Below, in pieces: positions 27,448 through 34,902 of a stretch of 34,902 nucleotides of DNA. Where the stretch lies: contig CACYMI010000055.1 of NCBI GenBank assembly GCA_902775385.1, positions 1 to 34,902 of the forward strand, written 5' to 3'. The notes under the pieces are model-generated. The model saw only the letters and a list, made by a program, of their open reading frames with translations, was not told the origin of the DNA and searched no databases. This stretch comes from an uncultured Bacteroidales bacterium (GTDB lineage: Bacteria; Bacteroidota; Bacteroidia; Bacteroidales; Bacteroidaceae). The position numbers were made by a program, and so were the translations under genes. Each line of letters starts with the position of its first letter. Position 1 is the first letter of the stretch.

Positions 27448-28485
27448 TTACTTGTTCTGGTAAACCCTCTTAATGGTATCCACAACCACCTGAATCTGCT
27501 CCTTACGGCCCAGCGTAATACGCAGGCAGTCCTCCAGCCCCTTGTCCGTCATGAACTTGATCTTATAGTTCTGATCAGCCAGAGCCTTCTGCAGCGCCTC
27601 CTTGATCTCAACAGGATACTTGATCAGGATAAAGTTGGCCACACTCTTGTACACCTTGAATCCGGGCAGGTCACCCAACTCCTTCTTGAAGAGCTGACGG
27701 TCCCATTCCATATCATCAGCCACACGGCGGTAGTGCTCGTCACTCTCCAGCGCGGCCAGGGCAACAGCCTCGGAGAAGCGGTTGTATCCCAGATACTTGT
27801 TACTGTATGACAGGAACTGGTCATGTCCGGCACCGATGAAAGCGAAACCCACACGCAAGCCGGGCAGACCGTAGAACTTGGAAAGCGTACGTGAGATAAT
27901 CAGGTTGTTGTACCTGTTCACCAGCGGAGCGATATAGTCCACATCCGAGGTAATGAAGGAAGCGTAGGCCTCGTCCACCAGCACCATGGTATCAGAGGGG
28001 ATATTCTCCATAATCTTACCGATTTCCTCGCTACTCAGGCTGTTACCTGTAGGATTGTTGGGCGAAGCCAGCAGCAGCATACGGGGGTGAACACGGTTCG
28101 TATAGGCAATCACCTCATCCACGTCATAGGCAAAGGTATCGCCCGTCTCATGCAGCGGATACATCTCAAAGTTACCGCCGCACTCACCGGCTACACGGTT
28201 GTAGTACCACCAGGAGAACTCAGGAATCAGGATGGTCTTGTTATCGCCCTCCATCAGGAAGTAGTGGATGGCATTCTTCAGCATCTCCTCGCCGCCGTAA
28301 CCCAGCAACACCTGCTCCTCAGGCACATTATAGATTTCAGAGAGGCGCACCGATATCACACTCTTCTTACCCTGATCGTATATACGGGTATAGAAGCAGA
28401 GCGTCTCAGGCTTAAAATTCTTTATAGCTTCAACCACCTTCTCAGATGGCTCAAAGTTAAACTCATTTCTATCCAGATAATTCAT
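27448..28485 (-). CDS. HisC/CobD-like PLP aminotransferase or decarboxylase
   Basis: Class I/II PLP enzyme, 345 residues. Fold-type I features are visible: SPNNPTGNSL (141-150), the PLP-phenol-binding Asp171 in VDEAY, the Schiff-base Lys203 in SRTLSKFYGLPGLRVGF with the substrate Arg211. Closest families are histidinol-phosphate aminotransferase (HisC) and CobD-type threonine-phosphate decarboxylases; the sequence alone does not separate them. No other his genes are nearby. It is paired with a CDP-forming nucleotidyltransferase and opposite a CDP-alcohol phosphotransferase, so it may make the amino-alcohol phosphate part of a lipid head group. It has a TACCTTTG box upstream. Confidence 0.85.
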   Translation of the reverse strand: MNYLDRNEFNFEPSEKVVEAIKNFKPETLCFYTRIYDQGKKSVISVRLSEIYNVPEEQVLLGYGGEEMLKNAIHYFLMEGDNKTILIPEFSWWYYNRVAGECGGNFEMYPLHETGDTFAYDVDEVIAYTNRVHPRMLLLASPNNPTGNSLSSEEIGKIMENIPSDTMVLVDEAYASFITSDVDYIAPLVNRYNNLIISRTLSKFYGLPGLRVGFAFIGAGHDQFLSYSNKYLGYNRFSEAVALAALESDEHYRRVADDMEWDRQLFKKELGDLPGFKVYKSVANFILIKYPVEIKEALQKALADQNYKIKFMTDKGLEDCLRITLGRKEQIQVVVDTIKRVYQNK

Positions 28486-28526
28486 ATTCTAAACAGGATT
28501 TTTATTTCAAATTAGTATTATTGGTG

Positions 28527-28534
28527 CAAAGGTA
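28527..28534 (-). promoter_or_regulatory. -7 promoter box of the aminotransferase pair
   Basis: TACCTTTG on the minus strand lies 41 nt upstream of the ATG at 28485. It is divergent from the promoter of the CDP-alcohol phosphotransferase. Confidence 0.6.
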
Positions 28535-28574
28535 CGCAGAAATCACGGGATAACAAAATACTTTACGCTATTAT

Positions 28575-28605
28575 TTTGCCATCCAGTTTTTTTGGTGTAA
28601 TTTTG
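28575..28605 (+). promoter_or_regulatory. Promoter of the CDP-alcohol phosphotransferase pair
   Basis: TTTG (28575-28578), a 19-bp spacer and TAATTTTG (28598-28605) match both consensus elements. The start codon follows at 28637. Confidence 0.8.
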
Positions 28606-28636
28606 CACCCCTGAAAACGACATTAGTCAAAAAAGC

Positions 28637-29626
28637 ATGAAAGAAAAAGTCCTATCTACACTAAAGTCCTCAGAGACTGACGACTGGCTGGACATCCGCG
28701 TAGTCCGCCCCCTGGCATACTACTGCGCGCTGGGATTCGCCAAGTTCAACATTCACCCCAACACCGTTACCATCCTGTCCATGATAATCGGTGCCGCCAG
28801 TTGCCTATTCTTCGCTCACGGAAGCTATTACTACGAGGGCATGAGCGGCCTCTGGCTCAACCTGCTGGCTATTTTCCTGCTCATCTGGGCAGATGTCTAT
28901 GACTGCACCGACGGACAGCTCGCCCGCATGACCGGCAAGTCGTCCCGTATGGGCCGTATCCTGGACGGACTCGCAGGCCCCACCTGGTTTGTCCCCATCT
29001 ACATCGCCCTCACCTGGCGTTTCTACTGTCATCACAGCCTGGAGTTCAACTTCCTCGGCATTGCCGATACCCCCGACAACGCGCTCATCGCCACAGGCAT
29101 CCTGTTTGTCTTCGTACTCATCTCCGGCTTCTACAGCATGAGCGGACAGCAGCGTATCGCCGACTACTACATCCAGGCACACCTCTTCTTCCTGAAGGGC
29201 GAGAAGGGAAGCGAGCTGAGCAATTCCGCACAGCTGCAAAAGGAATACGATGCCACCCCCTCTAAGGGAAACCGCGTATGGAAGCTGTTCCAGAAATCAT
29301 ACATCTCATATACCCGTCAGCAGGAAAAGGCCACCCCGCAGTTCCAGCGTCTGCTGCGCATCCTGAAGGAGAAGTTCGGTGCCGCCAACAACATGCCCGC
29401 CGAGGTACGCCAGGAGCTGCATGCCCAGTCCCTGAAACTGATGAAGTACAACGGAATGCTTACCTTCAACTTCCGCACCGCCTTCTTCATCCTCTTCTGT
29501 CTCATCGACCTCCCCTCCATCTACTTCATCGTATTCGAGGTTACCTGCATGGAAATCTTCTGCCGCTGGATCAGACACCGTCACGAATCTTTCTGTAAAC
29601 GGGTAGCTGACAATCTCGCAGCCTGA
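28637..29626 (+). CDS. CDP-alcohol phosphatidyltransferase-family membrane protein
   Basis: Integral membrane enzyme of the family that joins a CDP-activated group to an alcohol (phospholipid or phosphodiester synthesis), 329 residues with about six membrane segments. The family motif D-x2-DG-x2-AR-x8-G-x3-D-x3-D is present as D89, D92-G93, A96-R97, G106, D110, but the last Asp is Gly114 (LDGLAG), followed by Pro. That Asp is normally catalytic or metal-binding. A ~100-residue cytoplasmic insert (~175-270, with QQRIADYYIQAHLFF and KATPQFQRLLRI) is larger than in PgsA or PssA. The upstream promoter is strong, and a UPF0104 protein follows after 64 nt. Confidence 0.85.
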   Translation: MKEKVLSTLKSSETDDWLDIRVVRPLAYYCALGFAKFNIHPNTVTILSMIIGAASCLFFAHGSYYYEGMSGLWLNLLAIFLLIWADVYDCTDGQLARMTGKSSRMGRILDGLAGPTWFVPIYIALTWRFYCHHSLEFNFLGIADTPDNALIATGILFVFVLISGFYSMSGQQRIADYYIQAHLFFLKGEKGSELSNSAQLQKEYDATPSKGNRVWKLFQKSYISYTRQQEKATPQFQRLLRILKEKFGAANNMPAEVRQELHAQSLKLMKYNGMLTFNFRTAFFILFCLIDLPSIYFIVFEVTCMEIFCRWIRHRHESFCKRVADNLAA

Positions 29627-29654
29627 CAGCCCCCCTGATATACAGCGGTAGCAA

Positions 29655-29684
29655 ATTCTTCACTCTTCATTCTTCATTCTTCAT
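29655..29684 (+). repeat. CTTCATT heptamer array between the two lipid genes
   Basis: Three adjacent CTTCATT units with flanking CTTCACT sit within the 64-nt gap of the presumed operon. Confidence 0.7.
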
Positions 29685-29690
29685 TTAATT

Positions 29691-30731
29691 ATGCAGTGGA
29701 CCAAGAAACGTATCAATAATCTGCTCTTCATTGTAGGAGTAATCTTTGTAGTGGGGATGATATTCTCCTTCGATGTCAGTTTTCCGGAATTATGGCAGCA
29801 CATACTCGATGCCGGCAAGTGGATGATTCCCATAGTAGGAGTATGGTTCTTCGTCTATGGCATCAACGCCCTCTCGTGGCGTCAGATTATACGTGGCAAC
29901 TGCAAGGATGCGCACAAAGTCAGCTTCTTACGCATCTTCAGACTTACCATCACAGGTTACGCCCTCAACTACGCCACCCCCGTAGGCGGACTGGGCGGCG
30001 AGCCCTACCGCATTCTGGAACTTTCCCGTGATGTCAACAAGCAGGAAGCCACCAGCAGCGTCATCCTGTATGCCATGATGCACATCTTTGCCCACTTCTG
30101 GCTATGGTTCACCAGCATCTTCCTTTGGCTGGGACTTGTAGCATACGGTGACCCCGACGTAGAACTTAACACCCTTTACGGAATCCTGCTGGGCGTGGCA
30201 TTCGTCTTCTGCCTCATCGCCTTCTACCTGTTCTCACGCGGTTACAAGAACGGATTGGTCATCAAGACACTTCGCCTCATAGGCAAGATACCAGGTCTTA
30301 AGGGATGGAGCCAGCGTTTCCTGGAGAAGCATTCCGAGGCCCTGCATAATGTGGACCGCCAGATAGCCGCCCTGCACCAGCAGGACAAGAAAGCCTTCTA
30401 CAGCAGCTTCCTGCTGGAATACCTGTCACGTATTGTACAGAGCCTGGAGATTATGTTCATGCTCCTGAGCATCGGCGAAAACTGTGGTGGAGGCATAGAA
30501 GGATACACCCTGCTCTTCCTGCACAGCATACTCATCCTGGCCTTCACCTCCCTCTTTGCCAATCTGATCGGCTTCCTGCCCCTGCAGTTAGGTGTTCAGG
30601 AAGGCGGATTCATGCTGTCCATAGCGGCATTGGGCCTTTCAGCAGCCACAGGATTGTTTGTCAGCATCATCTGTCGCGTGCGTGAAATCATCTGGATAGC
30701 CATCGGCCTTCTGCTGATGAAATTAAAATAG
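29691..30731 (+). CDS. UPF0104/YbhN-family flippase-like membrane protein
   Basis: Polytopic membrane protein of the family related to the flippase half of MprF (lysyl-phosphatidylglycerol synthase TM domain) and AglD, 346 residues with about eight membrane helices. Family hallmarks are NYATPVGGLGGEPYRI (~98-113), LEYLSRIVQSLEIMF and 'GFLPLQLGVQEGGF'. It contains no synthase domain, so translocation of a lipid made by the neighbouring genes is the plausible role. Co-oriented with the CDP-alcohol phosphotransferase and ended by a strong terminator at 30732-30766. Confidence 0.87.
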   Translation: MQWTKKRINNLLFIVGVIFVVGMIFSFDVSFPELWQHILDAGKWMIPIVGVWFFVYGINALSWRQIIRGNCKDAHKVSFLRIFRLTITGYALNYATPVGGLGGEPYRILELSRDVNKQEATSSVILYAMMHIFAHFWLWFTSIFLWLGLVAYGDPDVELNTLYGILLGVAFVFCLIAFYLFSRGYKNGLVIKTLRLIGKIPGLKGWSQRFLEKHSEALHNVDRQIAALHQQDKKAFYSSFLLEYLSRIVQSLEIMFMLLSIGENCGGGIEGYTLLFLHSILILAFTSLFANLIGFLPLQLGVQEGGFMLSIAALGLSAATGLFVSIICRVREIIWIAIGLLLMKLK

Positions 30732-30766
30732 AAAAAAGACCCTCCCGTGAGGGAGGGAGCTTTTTT
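30732..30766. terminator. Strong terminator after the flippase-like gene
   Basis: AAAAAAG and CTTTTTT flank the stem CCCTCCC-GTGA-GGGAGGG, a near-perfect hairpin with a T-run. Confidence 0.93.
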
Positions 30767-30899
30767 AGAGGTTAGTGGTTAGAGGTTAGAGGTTAGTTGA
30801 CAGGTGACAGTTGATAGTTAGCGAGCCCATTAAACCCATTAATCCTATTAAGCCCTTAAACCTCTTAAACCTCTTAAACCTCTTAAACCTCTTAAACCA
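30767..30899 (+). repeat. Composite array: GGTTAGN, GTTGAC-like and CTTAAACCT units
   Basis: Four GGTTAGN heptamers lead into TTGACAGGTGACAGTTGATAGTTAG, then CCCATTAA-type units and at least four CTTAAACCT nonamers. The ~295-bp gap between the flippase-like gene and glmS contains only the terminator, these repeats and the glmS promoter and leader; no gene is seen. Confidence 0.85.
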
Positions 30900-30929
30900 A
30901 CAAAACATTATCTTTTTGTTTAATTTTTC

Positions 30930-30960
30930 TTGTATAATTAAACAATAAGATGTAACTTTG
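30930..30960 (+). promoter_or_regulatory. Promoter of glmS
   Basis: TTG (30930-30932), a 20-bp spacer and TAACTTTG (30953-30960). The ~62-nt A-rich leader ends at the ATG 31028. The glmS ribozyme core is not recognisable here. Confidence 0.7.
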
Positions 30961-31027
30961 CGCAGTTTTTAAAACAAAGTGACAAATTAACTAAAGAAAA
31001 ATATTAACAACTAAACCCATTACTGTT

Positions 31028-32875
31028 ATGTGCGGAATAGTAGGCTACATTGGCACCAAGCGTGCCTATCCCATTTTGATCAAGGGACTTCAACGATTGG
31101 AATACCGGGGCTATGACAGCGCCGGCGTAGCTATGATTAGCGAGACCGGTAACCTGAATGTGTACAAGGCCAAGGGCAAGGTCAGCGACCTGGAGGCATT
31201 CTGTCAGGAGAAGGACATCACCGGCAGCGCAGGTATAGCCCACACACGCTGGGCCACACACGGCGAGCCCAACAGCACCAATGCACACCCCCACTACTCC
31301 GCCTCCGGCCGTCTGGCCCTTATACATAACGGAATTATCGAGAACTACCTCACCCTGAAAGAGAAGCTCGTAAGCCGCGGCATACAGTTCAAGAGCGCCA
31401 CAGACTCCGAGGCGCTCGTCCAACTGGTAGAATACATCATGCAGAGCAACGGCCTGGAACTGCTCGAGGCCGTTCAGGTAGCCCTTCATCAGGTAATCGG
31501 CGCTTACGCCATTGCCATACTGGACAAAGAACACCCCGACACCATCATATGCGCCCGCCAGAGTTCACCGCTGGTAGTTGGCCTGGGCAATGACGGAGAC
31601 TTCTACCTGGCCTCAGATGCCAGTCCCATAGCCGAATACACGGACAAGGTAGTCTATCTGAATGACGGCGACATCGCCGTCCTGCAGTTAGGCCAGGAAC
31701 TGAAGGTGGTGAACATGGACAACGAGACCCAGCACCCCAAGGTAAAGCAGATTGACGTCACACTGGGTCAGCTGGAGAAAGGCGGATACCCCTACTTCAT
31801 GCTCAAGGAGATCTTTGAGCAGCCCGGCTGTCTGCGCGACTGCATGCGCGGCCGTATCAACGTAGATGCCGACCGCATCACCCTCTCCGCCGTAATCGAC
31901 TACCGCGAGAAGCTGGTCAGTGCCCGCCGCATCATCATCGTAGCTTGCGGAACCAGCTGGCATGCAGGCCTTATCGGCAAGCAACTGTTCGAGAGTCTGT
32001 GCCGCATCCCCGTAGAGGTAGAGTACGCCTCCGAGTTCCGTTACCGCGACCCCGTCATCTATCCCGATGATGTAGTTATAGCCATCTCACAGAGCGGCGA
32101 GACAGCCGACACCCTGGCCGCCATCGAACTGGCACGCCAGGCAGGCGCCTTCGTCTTCGGCGTATGCAACGCCATCGGTGCCAGCATTCCCCGCCAGACC
32201 TCATCCGGCGTATATATCCACGTAGGCCCCGAGATCGGCGTTGCCAGCACCAAAGCCTTCACCGGCCAGGTGACCGTACTCTCCATGCTCGCCCTGTGTA
32301 TAGCCAATGAGCGCCGCACCATCCCCGGCGACCAGTACAAGGAGATGGTGAAGGAACTGACACAGATTCCCGACAAGATGGAACAGGCCCTGAACACCAA
32401 CGAGCAGATAGAGCACCTGGCCCCCATCTTCACCTACGCCAAGAACTGCCTGTACTTAGGCCGTGGCTATAACTTCCCCGTAGCATTGGAGGGAGCCCTC
32501 AAACTGAAGGAAATCAGCTATATCCATGCCGAGGGCTATCCCGCAGCCGAGATGAAGCACGGCCCCATCGCCCTTATCGACAGCGAGATGCCCGTCTTCG
32601 TCATCGCCACCCGCGACCGCCTCTATGAGAAGGTCATCAGTAATATACAAGAGGTACGCGCACGAGGCGGAAGGGTAACAGCCCTGGTGACAGAGGGTGA
32701 TACGCAGATTCAGAAGTTTGCCGACCACATCATCACCCTGCCCGACACAATGGAGTGCTTCCAGCCCCTTATCGCCAGCATTCCCCTGCAGCTTCTGGCC
32801 TACCACATCGCTGTCTGCAAGGGCAAGGACGTGGACCGTCCCCGTAACCTGGCCAAGAGCGTAACAGTGGAGTAA
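31028..32875 (+). CDS. glmS: Glutamine-fructose-6-phosphate aminotransferase (isomerizing)
   Basis: Makes glucosamine 6-phosphate from fructose 6-phosphate and glutamine, the entry to peptidoglycan and LPS amino sugars. The class II glutaminase domain starts with MCGIVGYIG, Cys2 being the nucleophile after Met removal, and contains RLEYRGYDSAG and 'HTRWATHGEPNSTNAHPH'. Two SIS domains follow: 'VACGTSWHAGLIGKQLFE' and ISQSGETADTLAAIELA (first); LGRGYNFPVALEGALKLKE and EGYPAAEMKHGPIALI (second). The C-terminus DRPRNLAKSVTVE is diagnostic. Length 615, full. No lesion seen. Confidence 0.97.
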   Translation: MCGIVGYIGTKRAYPILIKGLQRLEYRGYDSAGVAMISETGNLNVYKAKGKVSDLEAFCQEKDITGSAGIAHTRWATHGEPNSTNAHPHYSASGRLALIHNGIIENYLTLKEKLVSRGIQFKSATDSEALVQLVEYIMQSNGLELLEAVQVALHQVIGAYAIAILDKEHPDTIICARQSSPLVVGLGNDGDFYLASDASPIAEYTDKVVYLNDGDIAVLQLGQELKVVNMDNETQHPKVKQIDVTLGQLEKGGYPYFMLKEIFEQPGCLRDCMRGRINVDADRITLSAVIDYREKLVSARRIIIVACGTSWHAGLIGKQLFESLCRIPVEVEYASEFRYRDPVIYPDDVVIAISQSGETADTLAAIELARQAGAFVFGVCNAIGASIPRQTSSGVYIHVGPEIGVASTKAFTGQVTVLSMLALCIANERRTIPGDQYKEMVKELTQIPDKMEQALNTNEQIEHLAPIFTYAKNCLYLGRGYNFPVALEGALKLKEISYIHAEGYPAAEMKHGPIALIDSEMPVFVIATRDRLYEKVISNIQEVRARGGRVTALVTEGDTQIQKFADHIITLPDTMECFQPLIASIPLQLLAYHIAVCKGKDVDRPRNLAKSVTVE

Positions 32876-32883
32876 CCCCTGTG

Positions 32884-32912
32884 GGGAACGGGAACGGGAA
32901 CGAGAACGAGAA
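32884..32912 (+). repeat. GGAACG hexamer array after glmS
   Basis: GGAACG x3 then AGAACG units start 8 nt behind the glmS stop. The rest of the 140-nt gap holds a hairpin. Confidence 0.8.
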
Positions 32913-32934
32913 TATAAATTCAAAAACGAACTAT

Positions 32935-32980
32935 AAACTCGCCAATTTGCAATAATTTTGCATTTTGGCGAGTTTTCTTC
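32935..32980. terminator. Hairpin between glmS and the defence genes
   Basis: AAACTCGCCAA (32935-32945) pairs with TTGGCGAGTTT (32965-32975), an 11-bp perfect stem, followed by TCTTCTT. The 19-nt loop contains TAATTTTG, which looks like a -7 box. It is most likely a bidirectional terminator between convergent genes. Confidence 0.75.
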
Positions 32981-33017
32981 TTGATTTCAGGAAAATAACA
33001 CTGAAAAAGAGCCTCCT

Positions 33018-33644
33018 CTACAAGAATTTGTTAAGTTCTATAACAAGTCTCTGAACAGTCGTAGAAGATTCCTCCTCGGCAGGGTTGCCATGCGAGATTC
33101 CGGCAAGAACTGTCTCAGCATTGCTAATAGCCTGTTGCTGCCGGGACAATAGAAGATTGTACATGGCTGCCCCATAGCCCTCGCTCTTGCTATATGGGAT
33201 ACCAGTCAGTTTAGTGAGCATGTCTTTGTACTGATCCCGGTGAATGGCACCGGTGTATAAGTTGTAATGCAGCAGGAACCAATACTCAAATGCCTGATTA
33301 CTGTATGCCACACGGAAACCGTTCTTCTCGGCATATTGTATTGCCTGGTTGAAATCCTTTGCCGGAAAGTCATCCTTGTCAAAGACCACCCAGCATTGGT
33401 CATAAACTTTCTTTCTCCTTTGGTCGGCTTCACGAATACTGATTGCCTTGCTGACAAGTGTCATCGTATTCATTGCCTGTCCAACAGCCTTAACCGTCGC
33501 TGCAGTCATTCGGAAAGCCTTGAAGTAGTCTGGTTCTGTCTTTTCGCCTTCACACACAATGAGAAACGACTGCTTGATTTCCCTCACCCCCTGACGGCGT
33601 GAGAGGTCTGATGACCTGTGATCTTTCTTTTGTCGTTTAGCCAT
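33018..33644 (-). CDS. RloB-family protein (AbiLii-like defence effector)
   Basis: A 208-residue RloB-like protein. After a basic start (MAKRQKKDHRSSDLSRRQG) come the conserved FLIVCEGEKTEPDYFKAF block, 'CWVVFDKDDF' with its acidic pair, and 'SNQAFEYWFLLHYN'. Conserved Glu plus Asp residues resemble a TOPRIM metal site and suggest a nuclease role. It begins 2 nt after the stop of the AAA ATPase gene (33647) and is certainly co-translated with it. RloA/RloB pairs were first seen inside restriction loci, and the equivalent AbiL pair acts in abortive infection (family knowledge); the trigger here is unknown. Confidence 0.85.
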   Translation of the reverse strand: MAKRQKKDHRSSDLSRRQGVREIKQSFLIVCEGEKTEPDYFKAFRMTAATVKAVGQAMNTMTLVSKAISIREADQRRKKVYDQCWVVFDKDDFPAKDFNQAIQYAEKNGFRVAYSNQAFEYWFLLHYNLYTGAIHRDQYKDMLTKLTGIPYSKSEGYGAAMYNLLLSRQQQAISNAETVLAGISHGNPAEEESSTTVQRLVIELNKFL

Positions 33645-33646
33645 AG

Positions 33647-34861
33647 TTATTTTGAAGGGTTAAAGATTTTCCTCATGTCACCAATGATAGGTGTTGCCCC
33701 GTATTTACCCAACAAATAGTCCCTTTCGAATGGAGAGGTGCTACGTACCTTATATTCTGCCAAAGAAAAAAGCTCTGTCGCACCAAAACTGTTTTTCTGT
33801 GTGAACCAGATCTGATCCCTTCTGAACAGCCCGGCACTGAGCAAGAAGGTGTCGTGGGCAGTAAACAGGAGCTGGGCACCCCTCGGGTTCGTCTTAGCAT
33901 CATTGAAAAGTGCTACTATTCTCTTCACGAGCAGCGGATGAAGCTTGGAGTCAAGCTCGTCAATGACAATGCGCTTTCCGTTGTCAAGGGCGTCAATGAT
34001 AGGATATGCCAGCGAAAAGTATTTTATGGTTCCCTCAGATTCATTCCCATTGAATGCAAAGGAAACATTGTTCACCTCGCGTCCCTCATCGTCATACTGC
34101 TTGTGGTCACTGACTATACGATTGTCTATCTTGGTGATATTCTCTATACCAAGGTCAGCGTACTTTGCAAAGTCAATGATTCGCTTACGCAGAGGTTCGT
34201 TATCAAGGTGCCTGATGGCATTGCTCCACAGTTGTTCGTCCTCAGAGCAGAAAACCACCTTCGTGTCATTCAGCCACTGAAGGATACTGACTGACGTTGG
34301 CTCGTTGAACTGTGCTGCTGTTGAAATCAGTAACGCATTACTGCGTACCATTTTCTTATTGACAAGTTCCTGTATCAACGTACTTTTTGGATGAACGGTC
34401 GTTGCCTCCCCTTCACGATAGAACACTTCCACCTCCTTGGCTCTTTTTTTACAAGCACGTTTATACAGCCATTCCTCATGAACGGATTGACTATCCACCT
34501 CAAATCCGTATCTGTATATAAACTCACCATCGGTGAAGGTAGCCTCCATAATGGTCGGTTCTTTTACGGTTGTGGAATTCAGCCTGAAATTCTCAACATC
34601 AATAGCCTCTCCTGCCTGACTGTTTTTGAAAGACTCCGTAATAAATCTCTTGTAAAAACCGAATGACTTTAGCACGTTGGATTTTCCTGAAGCATTCGCT
34701 CCATAAACGACAGCACTTCTTACAAGTGAGATTCCTGTATCTTCAAGAGGAAACAGGTCATTTGGCTCAGAGCAAGACTCTTTGAGCGGAGTTGCAATGA
34801 AGGAAAGCTTCAATTCTTCCTTAATTGACAAGTAATTGGTTGCGCAAAACTCAAGAACCAT
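33647..34861 (-). CDS. RloA-like AAA ATPase (AbiLi/PARIS-AriA relatives)
   Basis: OLD/SMC-like ATPase of 404 residues. Walker A is GANASGKS (54-61) right after RSAVVYG. The ABC-type signature region and Walker B (GKRIVIDELDSKLHPLLV) lie near 295-315, and the H-loop is LLFTAHDTFLL. This is the AAA_15/AAA_21 layout of RloA, AbiLi and AriA defence sensors. It forms an operon with the RloB gene downstream. Codon use and base composition are clearly more AT-rich than in glmS and valS, which suggests horizontal acquisition. A TATATTTG promoter box lies at the very right edge. Confidence 0.88.
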   Translation of the reverse strand: MVLEFCATNYLSIKEELKLSFIATPLKESCSEPNDLFPLEDTGISLVRSAVVYGANASGKSNVLKSFGFYKRFITESFKNSQAGEAIDVENFRLNSTTVKEPTIMEATFTDGEFIYRYGFEVDSQSVHEEWLYKRACKKRAKEVEVFYREGEATTVHPKSTLIQELVNKKMVRSNALLISTAAQFNEPTSVSILQWLNDTKVVFCSEDEQLWSNAIRHLDNEPLRKRIIDFAKYADLGIENITKIDNRIVSDHKQYDDEGREVNNVSFAFNGNESEGTIKYFSLAYPIIDALDNGKRIVIDELDSKLHPLLVKRIVALFNDAKTNPRGAQLLFTAHDTFLLSAGLFRRDQIWFTQKNSFGATELFSLAEYKVRSTSPFERDYLLGKYGATPIIGDMRKIFNPSK

Positions 34862-34892
34862 AACTTAAAGTCAAATATTTGTAAATTTTCTG

Positions 34893-34900
34893 CAAATATA
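34893..34900 (-). promoter_or_regulatory. -7 promoter box of the defence operon
   Basis: TATATTTG on the minus strand lies 32 nt before the RloA-like start. The -33 region lies outside the window. Confidence 0.55.
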
Positions 34901-34902
34901 AT

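Noticed and set aside
30840..30899. CRISPR-like array before glmS
   Set aside because: Units are 7-9 bp with no spacers; a simple tandem repeat.
30961..31027. glmS ribozyme/riboswitch in the leader
   Set aside because: The leader is only ~62 nt, A-rich, and shows none of the ribozyme's paired core; the element is not expected in Bacteroidetes.

Overview
The window looks like a chromosome segment of a fairly GC-rich member of the Bacteroidales, most likely the Prevotellaceae. The evidence is the repeated TAnnTTTG -7 promoter box (sometimes with TTTG about 20 bp upstream), the near absence of Shine-Dalgarno sequences, Bacteroidetes-type RpsA, ClpB and ThrA proteins, and small secreted proteins with type IX-like C-terminal tails. 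No complete mobile element, CRISPR array or rRNA gene is visible.

Layout. 1-443: start of a secreted protein, probably an M6-type metalloprotease, running off the left edge. 547-5012: zinc-ribbon microprotein, then clpB - MATE exporter - trmO on the plus strand. 5060-10138: threonine operon on the minus strand (thrA - phosphoglycerate-mutase-like protein - thrC). 10249-11859: FAD-dependent oxidoreductase. 11906-14401: secreted protein, radA and a DUF2147-like protein on the minus strand. 14524-14970: five tRNA genes (Val, Arg, Tyr, Gly, Asp). 15148-16036: broken pfkA. 16340-19517: small hypothetical gene, rpsA and rnz. 19606-22859: envelope cluster of tail-only secreted protein, L,D-transpeptidase lipoprotein, ECF sigma factor, membrane anti-sigma-like protein and Spy-like periplasmic protein. 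22955-26553: mazG and valS, divergent. 26694-30731: two divergent gene pairs (nucleotidyltransferase and PLP aminotransferase; CDP-alcohol phosphotransferase and UPF0104 flippase-like protein) that together look like a pathway for a lipid head group. 31028-32875: glmS. 33018-34861: two-gene RloA/RloB (AbiL-like) defence module, visibly more AT-rich than its surroundings.

Three themes stand out. First, several housekeeping genes carry lesions: clpB has a 5-bp tandem duplication that shifts its last codons and also lacks the N-terminal domain, pfkA has lost roughly 95 bp and its frame, and rpsA has lost about 20 codons in frame. They are either real variants or assembly faults, and read mapping would decide. 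Second, short tandem repeats of 6-12 bp sit in most gene-to-gene gaps; several begin exactly at the stop codon of the upstream gene, and one lies inside the FAD oxidoreductase frame. Palindromic elements are also translated within trmO, the thr-operon mutase and radA. Third, the 26.7-30.7 kb set may be an undescribed lipid head-group pathway, and the right end holds a phage-defence pair.
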